From: Woeseiaceae bacterium
Lineage (GTDB): Bacteria; Pseudomonadota; Gammaproteobacteria; Steroidobacterales; Woeseiaceae
Assembly: GCA_021773075.1 (NCBI GenBank)
Contig: JAJFKT010000026.1
Span: forward strand, 558,356 to 622,355
Length of the DNA: 64,000 bases
Direction of reading: 5' to 3'
Position 1 is the stretch's first letter. Each line of letters starts with the position of its first letter. Shown here in pieces: positions 9,086 through 19,507 of this stretch. The translations under genes and the position numbers were made by a program. Below the pieces are notes generated by a model. The model searched no databases, was not told the DNA's origin, and saw only the letters and a list, made by a program, of their open reading frames with translations.

Positions 9086-9892
9086 TTAGTTTGCATCCAG
9101 TAGAAAAATTGCCGGGTCTACCGCAGTGCCGTTGAGGTAAGTCCCAAAGTGCAGGTGCGGGCCCGTCACACGGCCCGTTGCACCGACCGCGCCGATGACA
9201 TCACCAACGGTGACTGACTGTCCTTCTTTAACTGTAATTTCACTGAGATGGCAATACATGCTTACGAAGCCTTGCCCATGATCGATGAGCACCGTATTGC
9301 CATTGAAGAAATAATCGCCGGTTGCCGCTATCAGTCCTTCACTGGGTGCAGACACGGGGTCACCACTTGCTGCGGACATGTCCATACCCTTATGCGGTGA
9401 TCGAGCTTGTTCATTGAAAAACCGTCGATAACCGAAACTGTCGCTTCGATTACCGGGAACCGGCGGCCGCAAAGAAAGGCTGCTTACGGGCCGGTTGGTG
9501 AAGCTCGTGAGCACGGCATCGATAATTTTTCGTTCGCTCCAGATTCGATCAAGCTGTTCCTGGCTTTGTTCGACGAAACTTTGGTTCTCGACCGTTATCC
9601 ACTGTTCTCGGTAAGCATGTTCGGCTATCTCGACAACCGCGCTCTCTGCACCGACGTCGAGCGTGAGCTCGCCCGGCTCAGCATCAAGCGGGACGCCCGC
9701 AACGGCGACCCACTTACCATTGCGGGTCATGACCAGTACTGGTTTGCCGTGCAAGCTTACTTTCGGTGCGTTGTCTGCTGCATCGCCAACTTCGACAATA
9801 ACGACACCTCCCGGGCGCGGCGACGGCTCGGTCGCGAGCGCAGGAATTGCGAGTAACAAAGACAACAATAATGTGGTGGTACGACTAATCAT
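9086..9892 (-). CDS. Secreted M23 family metallopeptidase
   Basis: Exported LytM/M23 zinc endopeptidase presumably acting on peptidoglycan crosslinks. A signal peptide (residues 1-20, ending AIPALA) is followed by an N-terminal beta domain and a C-terminal M23 domain. The catalytic set is intact: HKGMD (His and Asp zinc ligands), the YCHLSE histidine, and HLHFG. The ATG start overlaps the end of xseA by eight bases, so the two are probably co-transcribed. No coiled coil or LysM is seen, which separates it from EnvC and NlpD types. Confidence 0.9.
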   Translation of the reverse strand: MISRTTTLLLSLLLAIPALATEPSPRPGGVVIVEVGDAADNAPKVSLHGKPVLVMTRNGKWVAVAGVPLDAEPGELTLDVGAESAVVEIAEHAYREQWITVENQSFVEQSQEQLDRIWSERKIIDAVLTSFTNRPVSSLSLRPPVPGNRSDSFGYRRFFNEQARSPHKGMDMSAASGDPVSAPSEGLIAATGDYFFNGNTVLIDHGQGFVSMYCHLSEITVKEGQSVTVGDVIGAVGATGRVTGPHLHFGTYLNGTAVDPAIFLLDAN

Positions 9893-11240
9893 CTGGAATG
9901 ACTTTCTTCACGGTTGCCACGAGTTCTCCCTCTGAAAGGTGTGCGCGAATAGCGTCACCTGAACTGACGTTCTCGGTTGATAATAAGACCTTGCCGGACC
10001 CCTCGAGTTTCACGATTGCGTAGCCACGGTCGAGTGTTGCGAGAGGGCTCACAGAATTCAGAGCACGACCGAGCAATGCGACCCTGTGGTTTAGGTCGGA
10101 AACCCGGTTATGAGCTGCGGTGGTAAGGCGCTGTTGGAGTTGCTCAAGATGGCCTATTGATCGCTGCACCGATAGCGCTGGCGATAGTTTCATCATCTCG
10201 CTGCGGATTTCCTGCAATTGGCTGGTCCGCAGCAACAGCGTTTGCCGTATCGCCGAGCCTAGCCGACCGCTGTGTTCGCGCAAACCGTCCTGCTGACGTC
10301 GCAAAGTCGCGGCTGGGCTGGCCGCAAGCAGGCGCTTGCCAAGCCAGTCGAGTTTCTGCGCTCGATCTTCGAGCGCGCGTTGTCCCACTCTGGCGATGCG
10401 CGTTGCAATACCAGTGACCTGGCGCAGCCAGTCACTTTGATCAGGGACAACGATTTCGGCGGCGCCGGATGGCGTCGGTGCGCGAACGTCTGCGACGAAG
10501 TCTGCGATCGTGAAATCGATTTCGTGTCCTACTGCGCTGATGACCGGAATGGGGCAGTCGACGATCGCCCGCGCCAGTTGTTCATCGTTAAACGCCCAAA
10601 GGTCCTCGAGGGAGCCGCCGCCACGACCGATGATGAGGACGTCGCACTCAGCACGGTCGATTGCAGTCGACAACGCGACCGCTAGTTCGCCCGGCGCCGC
10701 GTCGCCCTGAACGGCGGCCGGGTAGATAACGACAGGTATGGCCGGGAATCGGCGCTTGAGGATGCTCAGGACATCCCGAATTGCCGCGCCGCTGGGTGAT
10801 GTGACGATGCCGATGCAATCCGGCAGCGTCGGGAGAGGTTGCTTTCGGTCTTCATCAAACAACCCCTCGTTCGCGAGTTTTAGCTTCAACGCATCGAAGC
10901 GGCGTTTCAGGACACCTTCGCCTGCGGGCTCAAGCTGCTCAATGATCAATTGGTAGTTGCCGCGTGCCTCGTAGAGGCTGACTTTTCCAAATGCGAGTAC
11001 CCGGTCGCCGTTCTTGAAGCCCACAGCCGGTCCGCGCTGCCGCTGCCGGAACCAGGCCGCGCTGACCTGGGCCGTAGCGTCTTTGAGGCTCAGATAAATA
11101 TGGCCCGAGGCCGGACGCGATAAATTTGAAATCTCGCCTTCAACCCAGACTCGGGTCATGCCTTGCTCAATAAGCTTCTTTACGCGCCGATTAAGCTGGC
11201 TGACGGTTATTGCGGCTGTGGCAGGGTCATTCGATTGCAT
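9885..11240 (-). CDS. xseA: Exodeoxyribonuclease VII large subunit
   Basis: Catalytic subunit of the single-strand-specific exonuclease VII. An N-terminal OB-fold (VWVEGEISNLSRPASGHIYLSLKD) is followed by the conserved core (IGIVTSPSGAAIRDVLSILKRRFP, and IGRGGGSLEDLWAFNDE), a long coiled-coil region and a C-terminal segment. The 451-residue length is typical. Divergent from guaB, as in E. coli. The small-subunit gene xseB is in this window at 55.2 kb and is not linked to it. Confidence 0.97.
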   Translation of the reverse strand: MQSNDPATAAITVSQLNRRVKKLIEQGMTRVWVEGEISNLSRPASGHIYLSLKDATAQVSAAWFRQRQRGPAVGFKNGDRVLAFGKVSLYEARGNYQLIIEQLEPAGEGVLKRRFDALKLKLANEGLFDEDRKQPLPTLPDCIGIVTSPSGAAIRDVLSILKRRFPAIPVVIYPAAVQGDAAPGELAVALSTAIDRAECDVLIIGRGGGSLEDLWAFNDEQLARAIVDCPIPVISAVGHEIDFTIADFVADVRAPTPSGAAEIVVPDQSDWLRQVTGIATRIARVGQRALEDRAQKLDWLGKRLLAASPAATLRRQQDGLREHSGRLGSAIRQTLLLRTSQLQEIRSEMMKLSPALSVQRSIGHLEQLQQRLTTAAHNRVSDLNHRVALLGRALNSVSPLATLDRGYAIVKLEGSGKVLLSTENVSSGDAIRAHLSEGELVATVKKVIPDD

Positions 11241-11267
11241 CTTTACAGTATATCGAAGCGCCTCCCG

Positions 11268-11296
11268 TTTACCCGCAAATCTGAGCCGCGTACAAT
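11268..11296 (+). promoter_or_regulatory. Putative sigma-70 promoter of guaB-guaA
   Basis: TTTACC (11268-11273) and TACAAT (11291-11296) are separated by 17 bases; each matches four or five of six consensus positions. A start of transcription near 11303 would leave a leader of about 28 bases before the guaB ATG at 11332. No clear PurR-type palindrome was seen. Prediction by eye only. Confidence 0.45.
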
Positions 11297-11307
11297 TGGC
11301 CGATTAA

Positions 11308-12800
<1,493 letters not shown>

Positions 12801-12801
<1 letters not shown>

Positions 12802-14366
12802 TGCATCCAGACATCCACGCACATCGGCTGCTGATACTCGATTTCGGCAGTCAGTACACGCAATTAATTGCTCGACGCGTTCGGGAGCACGGCGTTTACT
12901 CGGAAATTCATCCCTGGGACATGTCGGACGAGGAGGTCGCTGCATTCAAACCGACCGGCGTTATCTTGTCGGGAAGTCCGGAGTCAGTGCACTTCGAGGA
13001 GGGGCCGCGGGCTTCGCACACGGTTTTTGAGCTTGGCGTTCCGGTTCTGGGTATTTGCTATGGCATGCAAACCATGGCGGCGGAACTCGGCGGCGAAGTA
13101 GAAACTTCGTCACATCGCGAGTTCGGTTATGCGGAGATAAGCCCGAGCGACTCCAGTTTGCTGGCAGGCCTGTCAGACGATGATGATAAATCGGTTCTGA
13201 AAGTCTGGATGTCGCACGGCGATCGTGTAGCCACGATACCGCCAGGATTCACCGCGACCGCGAGCAGTCCGAATTCGCCACTTGCAGCGATGGAAGACGT
13301 GTCTCGACATTTCTACGGTGTACAGTTTCACCCCGAAGTGACACATACATTGCAAGGCAACGAGATTCTACGCCGCTTCGTACGTGATATCTGTGGATGC
13401 CCGGGCGATTGGACAGCCAGCAATATTGTCTCGGACGCTGTCGACAATGTTCGCGAACAGGTTGGTGACGGAAAGGTGCTTCTTGGTTTATCAGGCGGCG
13501 TTGATTCGTCAGTCGTTGCGGCGTTGCTGCACGAAGCCATTGGTGATCAGCTGGTGTGTGTTTTCGTCGACCACGGATTATTGCGCCACAACGAGGGTGA
13601 CCAGGTCATGGAGACGTTTGCCGAACACATGAAGCTGAATGTGATTCGGGTCAACGCCGCCGAGCGGTTTTTTGGCGCACTTGAAGGTGTTGCCGACCCT
13701 GAGGAGAAACGCAAAATAATCGGCGCACAATTCATAGAAGTGTTCGACGAAGAAGCCCACAAGCTTGACGGCATCGAGTGGCTGGCGCAGGGCACAATTT
13801 ATCCGGACGTGATCGAATCTGCTGGCGCGAAGACGGGTAAGGCGCACGTTATCAAGTCGCACCACAATGTTGGCGGTTTGCCCGAGTATATGAGGATGTC
13901 GTTGATCGAACCTTTGCGTGAGCTGTTCAAGGATGAAGTCCGCAAGATTGGCATTGAGCTTGGATTGCCAGAGAAGATGGTAATGCGCCATCCGTTTCCC
14001 GGTCCAGGGCTGGGTGTGCGTATCCTTGGTGAGGTTAAAAAGGAATACGCGGCATTGCTGCAGCTCGCCGATGATATCTTTATTGACGAGCTGCACAGCA
14101 ACGATTTGTACAGTAAGACCAGTCAGGCATTCGCCGTATTTCTGCCGGTCAAGTCAGTGGGTGTGATGGGCGATGGTCGACGATACGATTACGTCGTAGC
14201 GTTGCGCGCCGTCGAGACGGTCGACTTCATGACGGCACGTTGGGCACATCTACCTTACGAATTTCTTGAGCATGTCAGCCTGCGTATTATCAATGAGATC
14301 GATGGAATATCGCGCGTGACCTATGACATCAGCGGTAAGCCACCTGCTACTATCGAGTGGGAATAA
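12801..14366 (+). CDS. guaA: GMP synthase (glutamine-hydrolysing)
   Basis: Converts XMP to GMP using glutamine and ATP. The N-terminal class I amidotransferase domain carries the nucleophile in [10 protein letters not shown] and the His-Glu pair in [10 protein letters not shown]. The ATP pyrophosphatase domain has the P-loop [10 protein letters not shown]. The C-terminal dimerisation domain ends in the invariant PPATIEWE. Length 521 residues (E. coli 525). Confidence 0.98.
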
Positions 14367-14384
14367 TTTAGCGGAGAGTCTCGC

Positions 14385-14870
14385 GTGCCAGAAATTACCT
14401 TATTCGGCTGGTTTCATACTCTAATAGCCATCATCGCTTTGCTGTCCGGTGTTTTCACGCTGGCGAAATACAAAGTCATCGAAAGTCAAAATCTGTCCGG
14501 GTTGATTTTCCTGGCGTGCACTTTCATCGCTGCCGCATCGGCTCTGGGCATCTATAAACACGGTGGTTTTGGCGTTGCACACGCGCTTGCGGTGTTAACG
14601 ATACTGGCCTTGTTGGTCGGTTTTGTTGCAGAGAAGACTCGTTGCTTTGGCGGGCTTTCGTCCTATCTCCAGGCGACCGCTTACTCGGCGACCTTTCTTT
14701 TCCACATGATCCCGGCAATTACTGATGGCCTCATGCGCCTGCCAATCGATGCGCCGTTTGTCACTAATATTGAAGATCCCTTGTTACGCGGTTTCTACCT
14801 GGCGTTTCTTGTGACTTATATTGTCGGACTCGTATTGCAGTTCCGCTGGTTGCGCAAGAATAAGCGATGA
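14385..14870 (+). CDS. Four-helix membrane protein of unknown function
   Basis: A 161-residue hydrophobic protein with four likely transmembrane helices at about residues 8-25, 37-56, 62-80 and 130-153, and a short basic C-terminus (RWLRKNKR). Conserved polar residues such as the His in GWFHT and LFHMIPA could bind a ligand or haem, but I do not recognise a named family. GTG start with a GGAGAG-like site upstream, 18 bases after guaA; its stop overlaps tadA (ATGA). Position suggests co-transcription rather than a shared pathway. Confidence 0.7.
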   Translation: MPEITLFGWFHTLIAIIALLSGVFTLAKYKVIESQNLSGLIFLACTFIAAASALGIYKHGGFGVAHALAVLTILALLVGFVAEKTRCFGGLSSYLQATAYSATFLFHMIPAITDGLMRLPIDAPFVTNIEDPLLRGFYLAFLVTYIVGLVLQFRWLRKNKR

Positions 14871-15334
14871 TGAATTCGGTCTGGCCGCAACAGGATGTTG
14901 ACGCCATGCGCGCCGCGCTCCTCGAAGCTGAAGAAGCGGCAGGCGAGGGCGAGGTACCGGTTGGTGCTGTTGTCGTTGCGAATGGAAAAATCCTGGCATC
15001 TGGACACAACAGGTCTGTCGTTGATCACGATCCCAGCGCTCATGCTGAAATAATTGCATTGCGAGCTGCCGGCTTGAAACAGGGCAATTACCGACTCAGG
15101 GACGCAACGCTTTATGTGACGCTTGAACCTTGCGTCATGTGTACGGGCGCCATTGTGCAGGCGAGAATCGGAAGGCTGGTATTTGCTGCATACGACGAAA
15201 AGGCGGGAGCCCTTGGAAGTGCGGAGGATTTATCCGAATCCAAAGCGCTTAATCATCGATTTGAAATTAATGGCGGCTTGCTTGCCGACGAATCGCAGCA
15301 ATTGCTACAGCGATTCTTCAGCGCCCGACGCTAG
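14867..15334 (+). CDS. tadA: tRNA-specific adenosine deaminase TadA
   Basis: Zinc deaminase that converts A34 to inosine in tRNA-Arg(ACG). The HAE motif (AHAEIIAL) supplies the zinc histidine and catalytic glutamate, and PCVMC supplies the two cysteines. Length of 155 residues is typical. It overlaps the preceding membrane-protein gene by four bases, and its last 30 bases overlap the 3' end of mltF on the other strand. tadA and mltF are also neighbours in E. coli. Confidence 0.97.
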   Translation: MMNSVWPQQDVDAMRAALLEAEEAAGEGEVPVGAVVVANGKILASGHNRSVVDHDPSAHAEIIALRAAGLKQGNYRLRDATLYVTLEPCVMCTGAIVQARIGRLVFAAYDEKAGALGSAEDLSESKALNHRFEINGGLLADESQQLLQRFFSARR

Positions 15335-16702
15335 TTCAATTTCGGCCGCATCAATGCGCGCTTGTTCTTTTTCGGTTAGCCATTGCAATATGTTGTAGTA
15401 AGCCCGGATGTTATTGACGTACAGCACCGGCTCCCAGCCGCGCGCATATCCGTAGGGCAAGCGCGAATACCATTTGCGTTGCGAGAGCAACGGTAACGCC
15501 TCACTGAGATCGACCCAGGTATCAGGATCGCCGCCGTCCCATTCAACCAGCATTCGCGCGTCTTTGATGTGATTAAAGCCAACGTTGTAGGCGGCCAACG
15601 CCATCCATGTGCGGTCAGGTTCCGCGACGGTGTCGGCGACGCGTTCCGTTTGCCGGGCGTAGTATCGTGCGCCGCCGAAAATGCTGCTATGTGGATCAAG
15701 GCGGTCGTCCAGACCAAGGTAATCGGCCGTTGCCTGCGTCAGCATCATAATTCCACGCACGCCCGTCGGCGACACTGCCTGGGATCGCCAATGAGACTCC
15801 TGATAACCGATCGCTGCCAGCAGGCGCCAGTCGACGCCCCATTCCTCACCCGCTTGTTCGAACATTTTTCGATAGCGTGGTAGGCGATTTTCGAAATGAC
15901 GAATAAAGTTTCGGGTCCCGACGTAGTCAAACTTTTTGGTGTAGCCATAATAGCGATCGTGAACCCGGGCCAGCAACCCGGCGCGGTCGGCTTTGATCAG
16001 AAAATCGTCGGCGCGTGCGAGCAGGCTGTCTGCAACTCCCTTGGGAAACCCCCACGCGATCGGATCACCAATATCCAGATCCAGAGCGACACGGAGGTCC
16101 GGGTAGAAATGCCGTTGAATATTAAAGTCCGGACTGTCTGCAACGGTTAGCTCTACCTCGCCCATTGCGACTTTCGTCATTAATTCCGCAACTTCGATAT
16201 CGGCATTTTCAGTCCACTCAAGCGCAGGGTATGACACCTTTATCGACGATAATAATTCGGCATGACTGCTACCCGCCATCACCTCAATGGATCGGCCCAG
16301 TACGTCGTCGAGCGACGTGGGCTTGCCGGTACCCAACTTGTAGATCAAATGCACGTCGACGGATTCGTAAGGATGGCCGAAGTTGAGATATTCGCGCCGC
16401 GAATCAGTGATCGAAAGGCCGGCGGCGGCCATGTGTGCGTCGCCGGATTGAATCTTGGGTAGAATTTCAGAGATACTCGCAACGGGCTCTATGACGAGAG
16501 CAACACCAAGCTCATCGGCGAAGGCTTGTACCAGATCAAACTCGGGGCCAGTCGGGCCGTCAGGACCTTTTGTTACGGCAGTGGGACTGTCACGAGTTAC
16601 CACGCGGAGTTCACCGGTCTCGAGCACCTGATCAAGGATCGATGGTGGGCTCGAACAGGTGCCGATTAGGCCGGCAATTGTGATAATTACGAGGAATCGC
16701 AA
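15305..16702 (-). CDS. mltF: Membrane-bound lytic murein transglycosylase F
   Basis: Peptidoglycan-cleaving lytic transglycosylase. An N-terminal solute-binding-protein-like domain (ETGELRVVTRDSPTAV onward) is followed by a C-terminal SLT domain with the catalytic glutamate in GYQESHWRSQAVSPTG and the motif MMLTQ. I choose the TTG at 16702 (465 residues) because it directly precedes a hydrophobic signal ending at a cysteine (IGTC), with GGAG about ten bases upstream. A longer form from a TTG at 16765 would add 21 non-signal-like residues. The 3' end overlaps tadA by 30 bases. Confidence 0.92.
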   Translation of the reverse strand: MRFLVIITIAGLIGTCSSPPSILDQVLETGELRVVTRDSPTAVTKGPDGPTGPEFDLVQAFADELGVALVIEPVASISEILPKIQSGDAHMAAAGLSITDSRREYLNFGHPYESVDVHLIYKLGTGKPTSLDDVLGRSIEVMAGSSHAELLSSIKVSYPALEWTENADIEVAELMTKVAMGEVELTVADSPDFNIQRHFYPDLRVALDLDIGDPIAWGFPKGVADSLLARADDFLIKADRAGLLARVHDRYYGYTKKFDYVGTRNFIRHFENRLPRYRKMFEQAGEEWGVDWRLLAAIGYQESHWRSQAVSPTGVRGIMMLTQATADYLGLDDRLDPHSSIFGGARYYARQTERVADTVAEPDRTWMALAAYNVGFNHIKDARMLVEWDGGDPDTWVDLSEALPLLSQRKWYSRLPYGYARGWEPVLYVNNIRAYYNILQWLTEKEQARIDAAEIELASGAEESL

Positions 16703-16758
16703 ACTCGGTTCTCCGTTCCGATGGCCGATTATGGCATTCCAGGCAGCCGATTGCGTAC

Positions 16759-16787
16759 TTGACAAGCACCGGATTGCTTAACAATAT
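16759..16787 (+). promoter_or_regulatory. Putative tRNA-Ser promoter (-35 element clear)
   Basis: A perfect TTGACA at 16759-16764 lies 85 bases upstream of the tRNA. The -10 at 17-base spacing (CAATAT) is poor. It lies just upstream of, and divergent from, mltF. Low-confidence call. Confidence 0.3.
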
Positions 16788-16805
16788 CTCGAACCTGGTC
16801 GTTTC

Positions 16806-16830
16806 CCGAAAGGAGTCAGACCCCTTTTGG
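16806..16830. repeat. Short imperfect palindrome upstream of tRNA-Ser
   Basis: Two 12-base arms (16806-16817 and 16819-16830) around a single A pair at ten of twelve positions, with the core GGAGTCAGACCCC. It lies 18 bases before the tRNA. Similar GGGGTCAGACCCC-type palindromes are scattered as intergenic repeats in many gammaproteobacteria; that family link is from memory. No second copy was seen in this window. Confidence 0.5.
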
Positions 16831-16848
16831 AGACATTGCAGAGCTTAT

Positions 16849-16938
<90 letters not shown>

Positions 16939-16967
16939 AGAACCATCAAAGCGATATGGCGAGGACG

Positions 16968-19319
16968 TTATTCGCCGTTCTCGATCCGACGGATCACCGT
17001 TTGCGCGCGTGATTGCGCTACTTTCGACCCGATCATCCTTGCTGATGCCATGGCATCCTTCGCAATTGGTAGTGCTTCTTCGTCATTGCCGAGCTCGCTC
17101 AATACTGATGCCAGCGTAATCTTGGCGAATACAAGTGGGTCAGTAGCTCCGGCCGCTTCTCTGGCCTCTGCTGAATGTCGAAAATACGGCAAGGATTCTT
17201 CCAGCTTACCCGTCAGGTACAAAACAAAACCCATGTGCCGATCGTATTCGCCTCGAAAAAATATCCTGGCACCTGCCAACTCATCGAGCCGCAAGGATTC
17301 GTCAAAGAGAACGCCAGCCCCACCATAATTGCCGCGTTGCATTTCAATAAGTCCCTGCAAGTGGACAGCCTCTGCCTGGCCATAAATGTCATCAAGTGAT
17401 TTGTATGCGTCGATTGCTCGAGTAGTATATTTCTCTGCCGTTTCGAACTTTCGGTCTGGCAACTCCGCCCGATAGAAGTATCGGGCATATCCGTAACTCA
17501 GTCCTGCACGGACGTCCGCGCTTAACGTTGAGGTTTTGGATTCAATGTCCTGAAGCTGGCGTAGCGCCTCTTCGGAAGGGCGCGTTCCATCGTGCAGAGA
17601 TTGACGATCATAGATCGTTGCGAGTTCGAGCCGCATTTGGTGTTCTTGATCGGTTGAGCTGTCGCTGCCATTGATATAGTCAAGCGCGAATTCTTCAGCT
17701 TTGCCAAGTTGGCCTTGTAGCCTTAGTTGGCGAACACTTTCAAACGGGGCATTGCCTTTTTCCTGCGCAAAACGAATGACTTCAGCTACGAAGGCCGCCG
17801 GAGTTGCTAGTTGAGGGTTATGCCCGGCACCCGGTATTACCCTGACTCTTGAGCCACGAATTCTCTCCTGCAAATAGCGATTTCTTACAAGTACATCATC
17901 ATGATCGAGGCCACCGGCGAGCAATAACACCGGAGTCTCGATATTCTGAAGTTGCTGGATTAGTGGTGGTTCCATAGGAATGGGCAGCTGCGGATCGAAT
18001 CCCGCGCCCTTGTCGAAATTGAAAGCCATCACCATGCGAACGAATTGCTTCTCCGATGCGTTCGCAACGAAATGCGGATCCGCCATCATTGCATCGAGAA
18101 ATGCTTTTCGTCCTTCCTGTGCAGCCGCGCCAAAACGATCAACACGCTTCTGCATGCTGGCGCTGAACTCATACCCCGGAACAAAGGGTGCGGATGCGAT
18201 CAGGCTTTGCAGGCGACCCGGAAATCGCGCAGCGAACTCAAGAGCAAGTCCACCAGAGGACGACAGTCCCACCAGGGTCACCTTGTCCAGTTGCAAGTGA
18301 TCAAGTAATTGCAGCAGGTCATCGCTGTCTGAATATACTTCAGTCGGATTATCGGAACTGCCGATTCCGCGTGGATCGTAGGTGATGACTCGATGTGATT
18401 GAGCAAGTAACGGAATTACTTTATGCCATTGACGCAGATCCATTCCTGATCCGCCACTAATTAGCACCAAAGGAACGCCGTCACCCGAAGATTCGAAATA
18501 AATGCGATCCGCCCCAATGTTGACAAAGCCGGTCAGATTCCTGGTTTGAGGTTCGTTTTCCCGGCGCAGCTGAGTTTGTATCCAGTCTGCCAGTTTGTGC
18601 TCAAGTCCATCGTTGTGATCAAAGAGATCTGTAGCATGTCCTTCGCCGGGCAATGTCCATATCTCAGCAGACTTTGTTTCTTCGGCAATTGCAGCAAACA
18701 AACCCGGGAAAAAGGGTAATTCAATTTCTGCGCGAACAAACAACCAGGGCACTCCGCTCTGATCTACTGCGGCAATGGAGTCCGTGTCGAATGAGCCAGG
18801 TGCCAGAGCAACATATACATCCGCGAAACGTGATTCTCGCGCTGCTTCAACCATCTCCTGACCGGAATAGCTCGAGCCGATCACAACTAATGGCAGATTT
18901 CTAAATTCTTTCTGACTCTCCAACCACATCATTAGCGATAGAATGTCTTTGTCGCCGTCATGAATCAGTTCAAAATTACGGACAATACGTTCGTCCTCGG
19001 GATCGAAATATCTGCTGAGTGTTGGATCAAAACTGCCGAGGTTGGTGCTTTCGCCGTGCCCCCGAAGGTCCAGTCGAATCGACGCGATACTGTGTTTTGC
19101 AAGAACCTTGACCATCTCGTTGTAAGCTGATCGATCACCAGCAGCTTTGTGGAGCAGGATCGCAAAAGCTACCGGTGAATCCGGTACAGAGAGATCACCC
19201 TTTAACTGCCAACCATTGCTGTCGATTGTAATAGCTGTATCTGCGTTTGAGTGTGTGGAAATCACGCACAGCGCAAACAAAACGGTTGCCGCTTTGAGGA
19301 GTAGTCCGTACATATTCAT
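16968..19319 (-). CDS. Secreted protein with two alpha/beta-hydrolase domains and TPRs
   Basis: From the ATG at 19319 the product is 783 residues with a signal peptide (MYGLLLKAATVLFALC to about STHSNA). The first hydrolase-like domain (about residues 30-255) has the elbow region GSSYS and a histidine in GEGHATDLF. The second (about 270-530) has GLSSSGG and GAGHNPQ. The remaining 250 residues are TPR-like helices. In both elbows the usual second glycine of GxSxG is displaced or replaced by serine, so catalysis is uncertain. An in-frame extension to 19436 exists but would hide the signal peptide. It ends 29 bases from the tRNA. Confidence 0.8.
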   Translation of the reverse strand: MNMYGLLLKAATVLFALCVISTHSNADTAITIDSNGWQLKGDLSVPDSPVAFAILLHKAAGDRSAYNEMVKVLAKHSIASIRLDLRGHGESTNLGSFDPTLSRYFDPEDERIVRNFELIHDGDKDILSLMMWLESQKEFRNLPLVVIGSSYSGQEMVEAARESRFADVYVALAPGSFDTDSIAAVDQSGVPWLFVRAEIELPFFPGLFAAIAEETKSAEIWTLPGEGHATDLFDHNDGLEHKLADWIQTQLRRENEPQTRNLTGFVNIGADRIYFESSGDGVPLVLISGGSGMDLRQWHKVIPLLAQSHRVITYDPRGIGSSDNPTEVYSDSDDLLQLLDHLQLDKVTLVGLSSSGGLALEFAARFPGRLQSLIASAPFVPGYEFSASMQKRVDRFGAAAQEGRKAFLDAMMADPHFVANASEKQFVRMVMAFNFDKGAGFDPQLPIPMEPPLIQQLQNIETPVLLLAGGLDHDDVLVRNRYLQERIRGSRVRVIPGAGHNPQLATPAAFVAEVIRFAQEKGNAPFESVRQLRLQGQLGKAEEFALDYINGSDSSTDQEHQMRLELATIYDRQSLHDGTRPSEEALRQLQDIESKTSTLSADVRAGLSYGYARYFYRAELPDRKFETAEKYTTRAIDAYKSLDDIYGQAEAVHLQGLIEMQRGNYGGAGVLFDESLRLDELAGARIFFRGEYDRHMGFVLYLTGKLEESLPYFRHSAEAREAAGATDPLVFAKITLASVLSELGNDEEALPIAKDAMASARMIGSKVAQSRAQTVIRRIENGE

Positions 19320-19424
19320 ATTCAGGATTGAATTGGCGCATTCCCGCCAATAAAGACAAATAGTGCTGCAGTAGATTGATTTAGTGGCAATTTGTTCCAA
19401 GAATTGTACAGGGTTGTTGCGCTG

Positions 19425-19439
19425 ATATTGGCGCAATAT
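19425..19439. promoter_or_regulatory. Candidate operator palindrome between divergent genes
   Basis: ATATTG-GCG-CAATAT (19425-19439) lies 68 bases before the desaturase start and about 105 bases before the divergent hydrolase start. An overlapping TTGCGC (19417-19422) pairs with GCGCAA (19431-19436). The size and symmetry suit a TetR- or IclR-like dimer, but no regulator gene is adjacent. Confidence 0.3.
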
Positions 19440-19507
19440 GAATAATGTTTAAAAACCTGCCCATACATAATGCACACGAGCAAAGAGTGACATGAAGGGC
19501 AAGGCAA

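Noticed and set aside
9407..9856. A 149-codon plus-strand frame opposite the M23 peptidase gene
   Set aside because: Antisense shadow of a gene with intact catalytic motifs.
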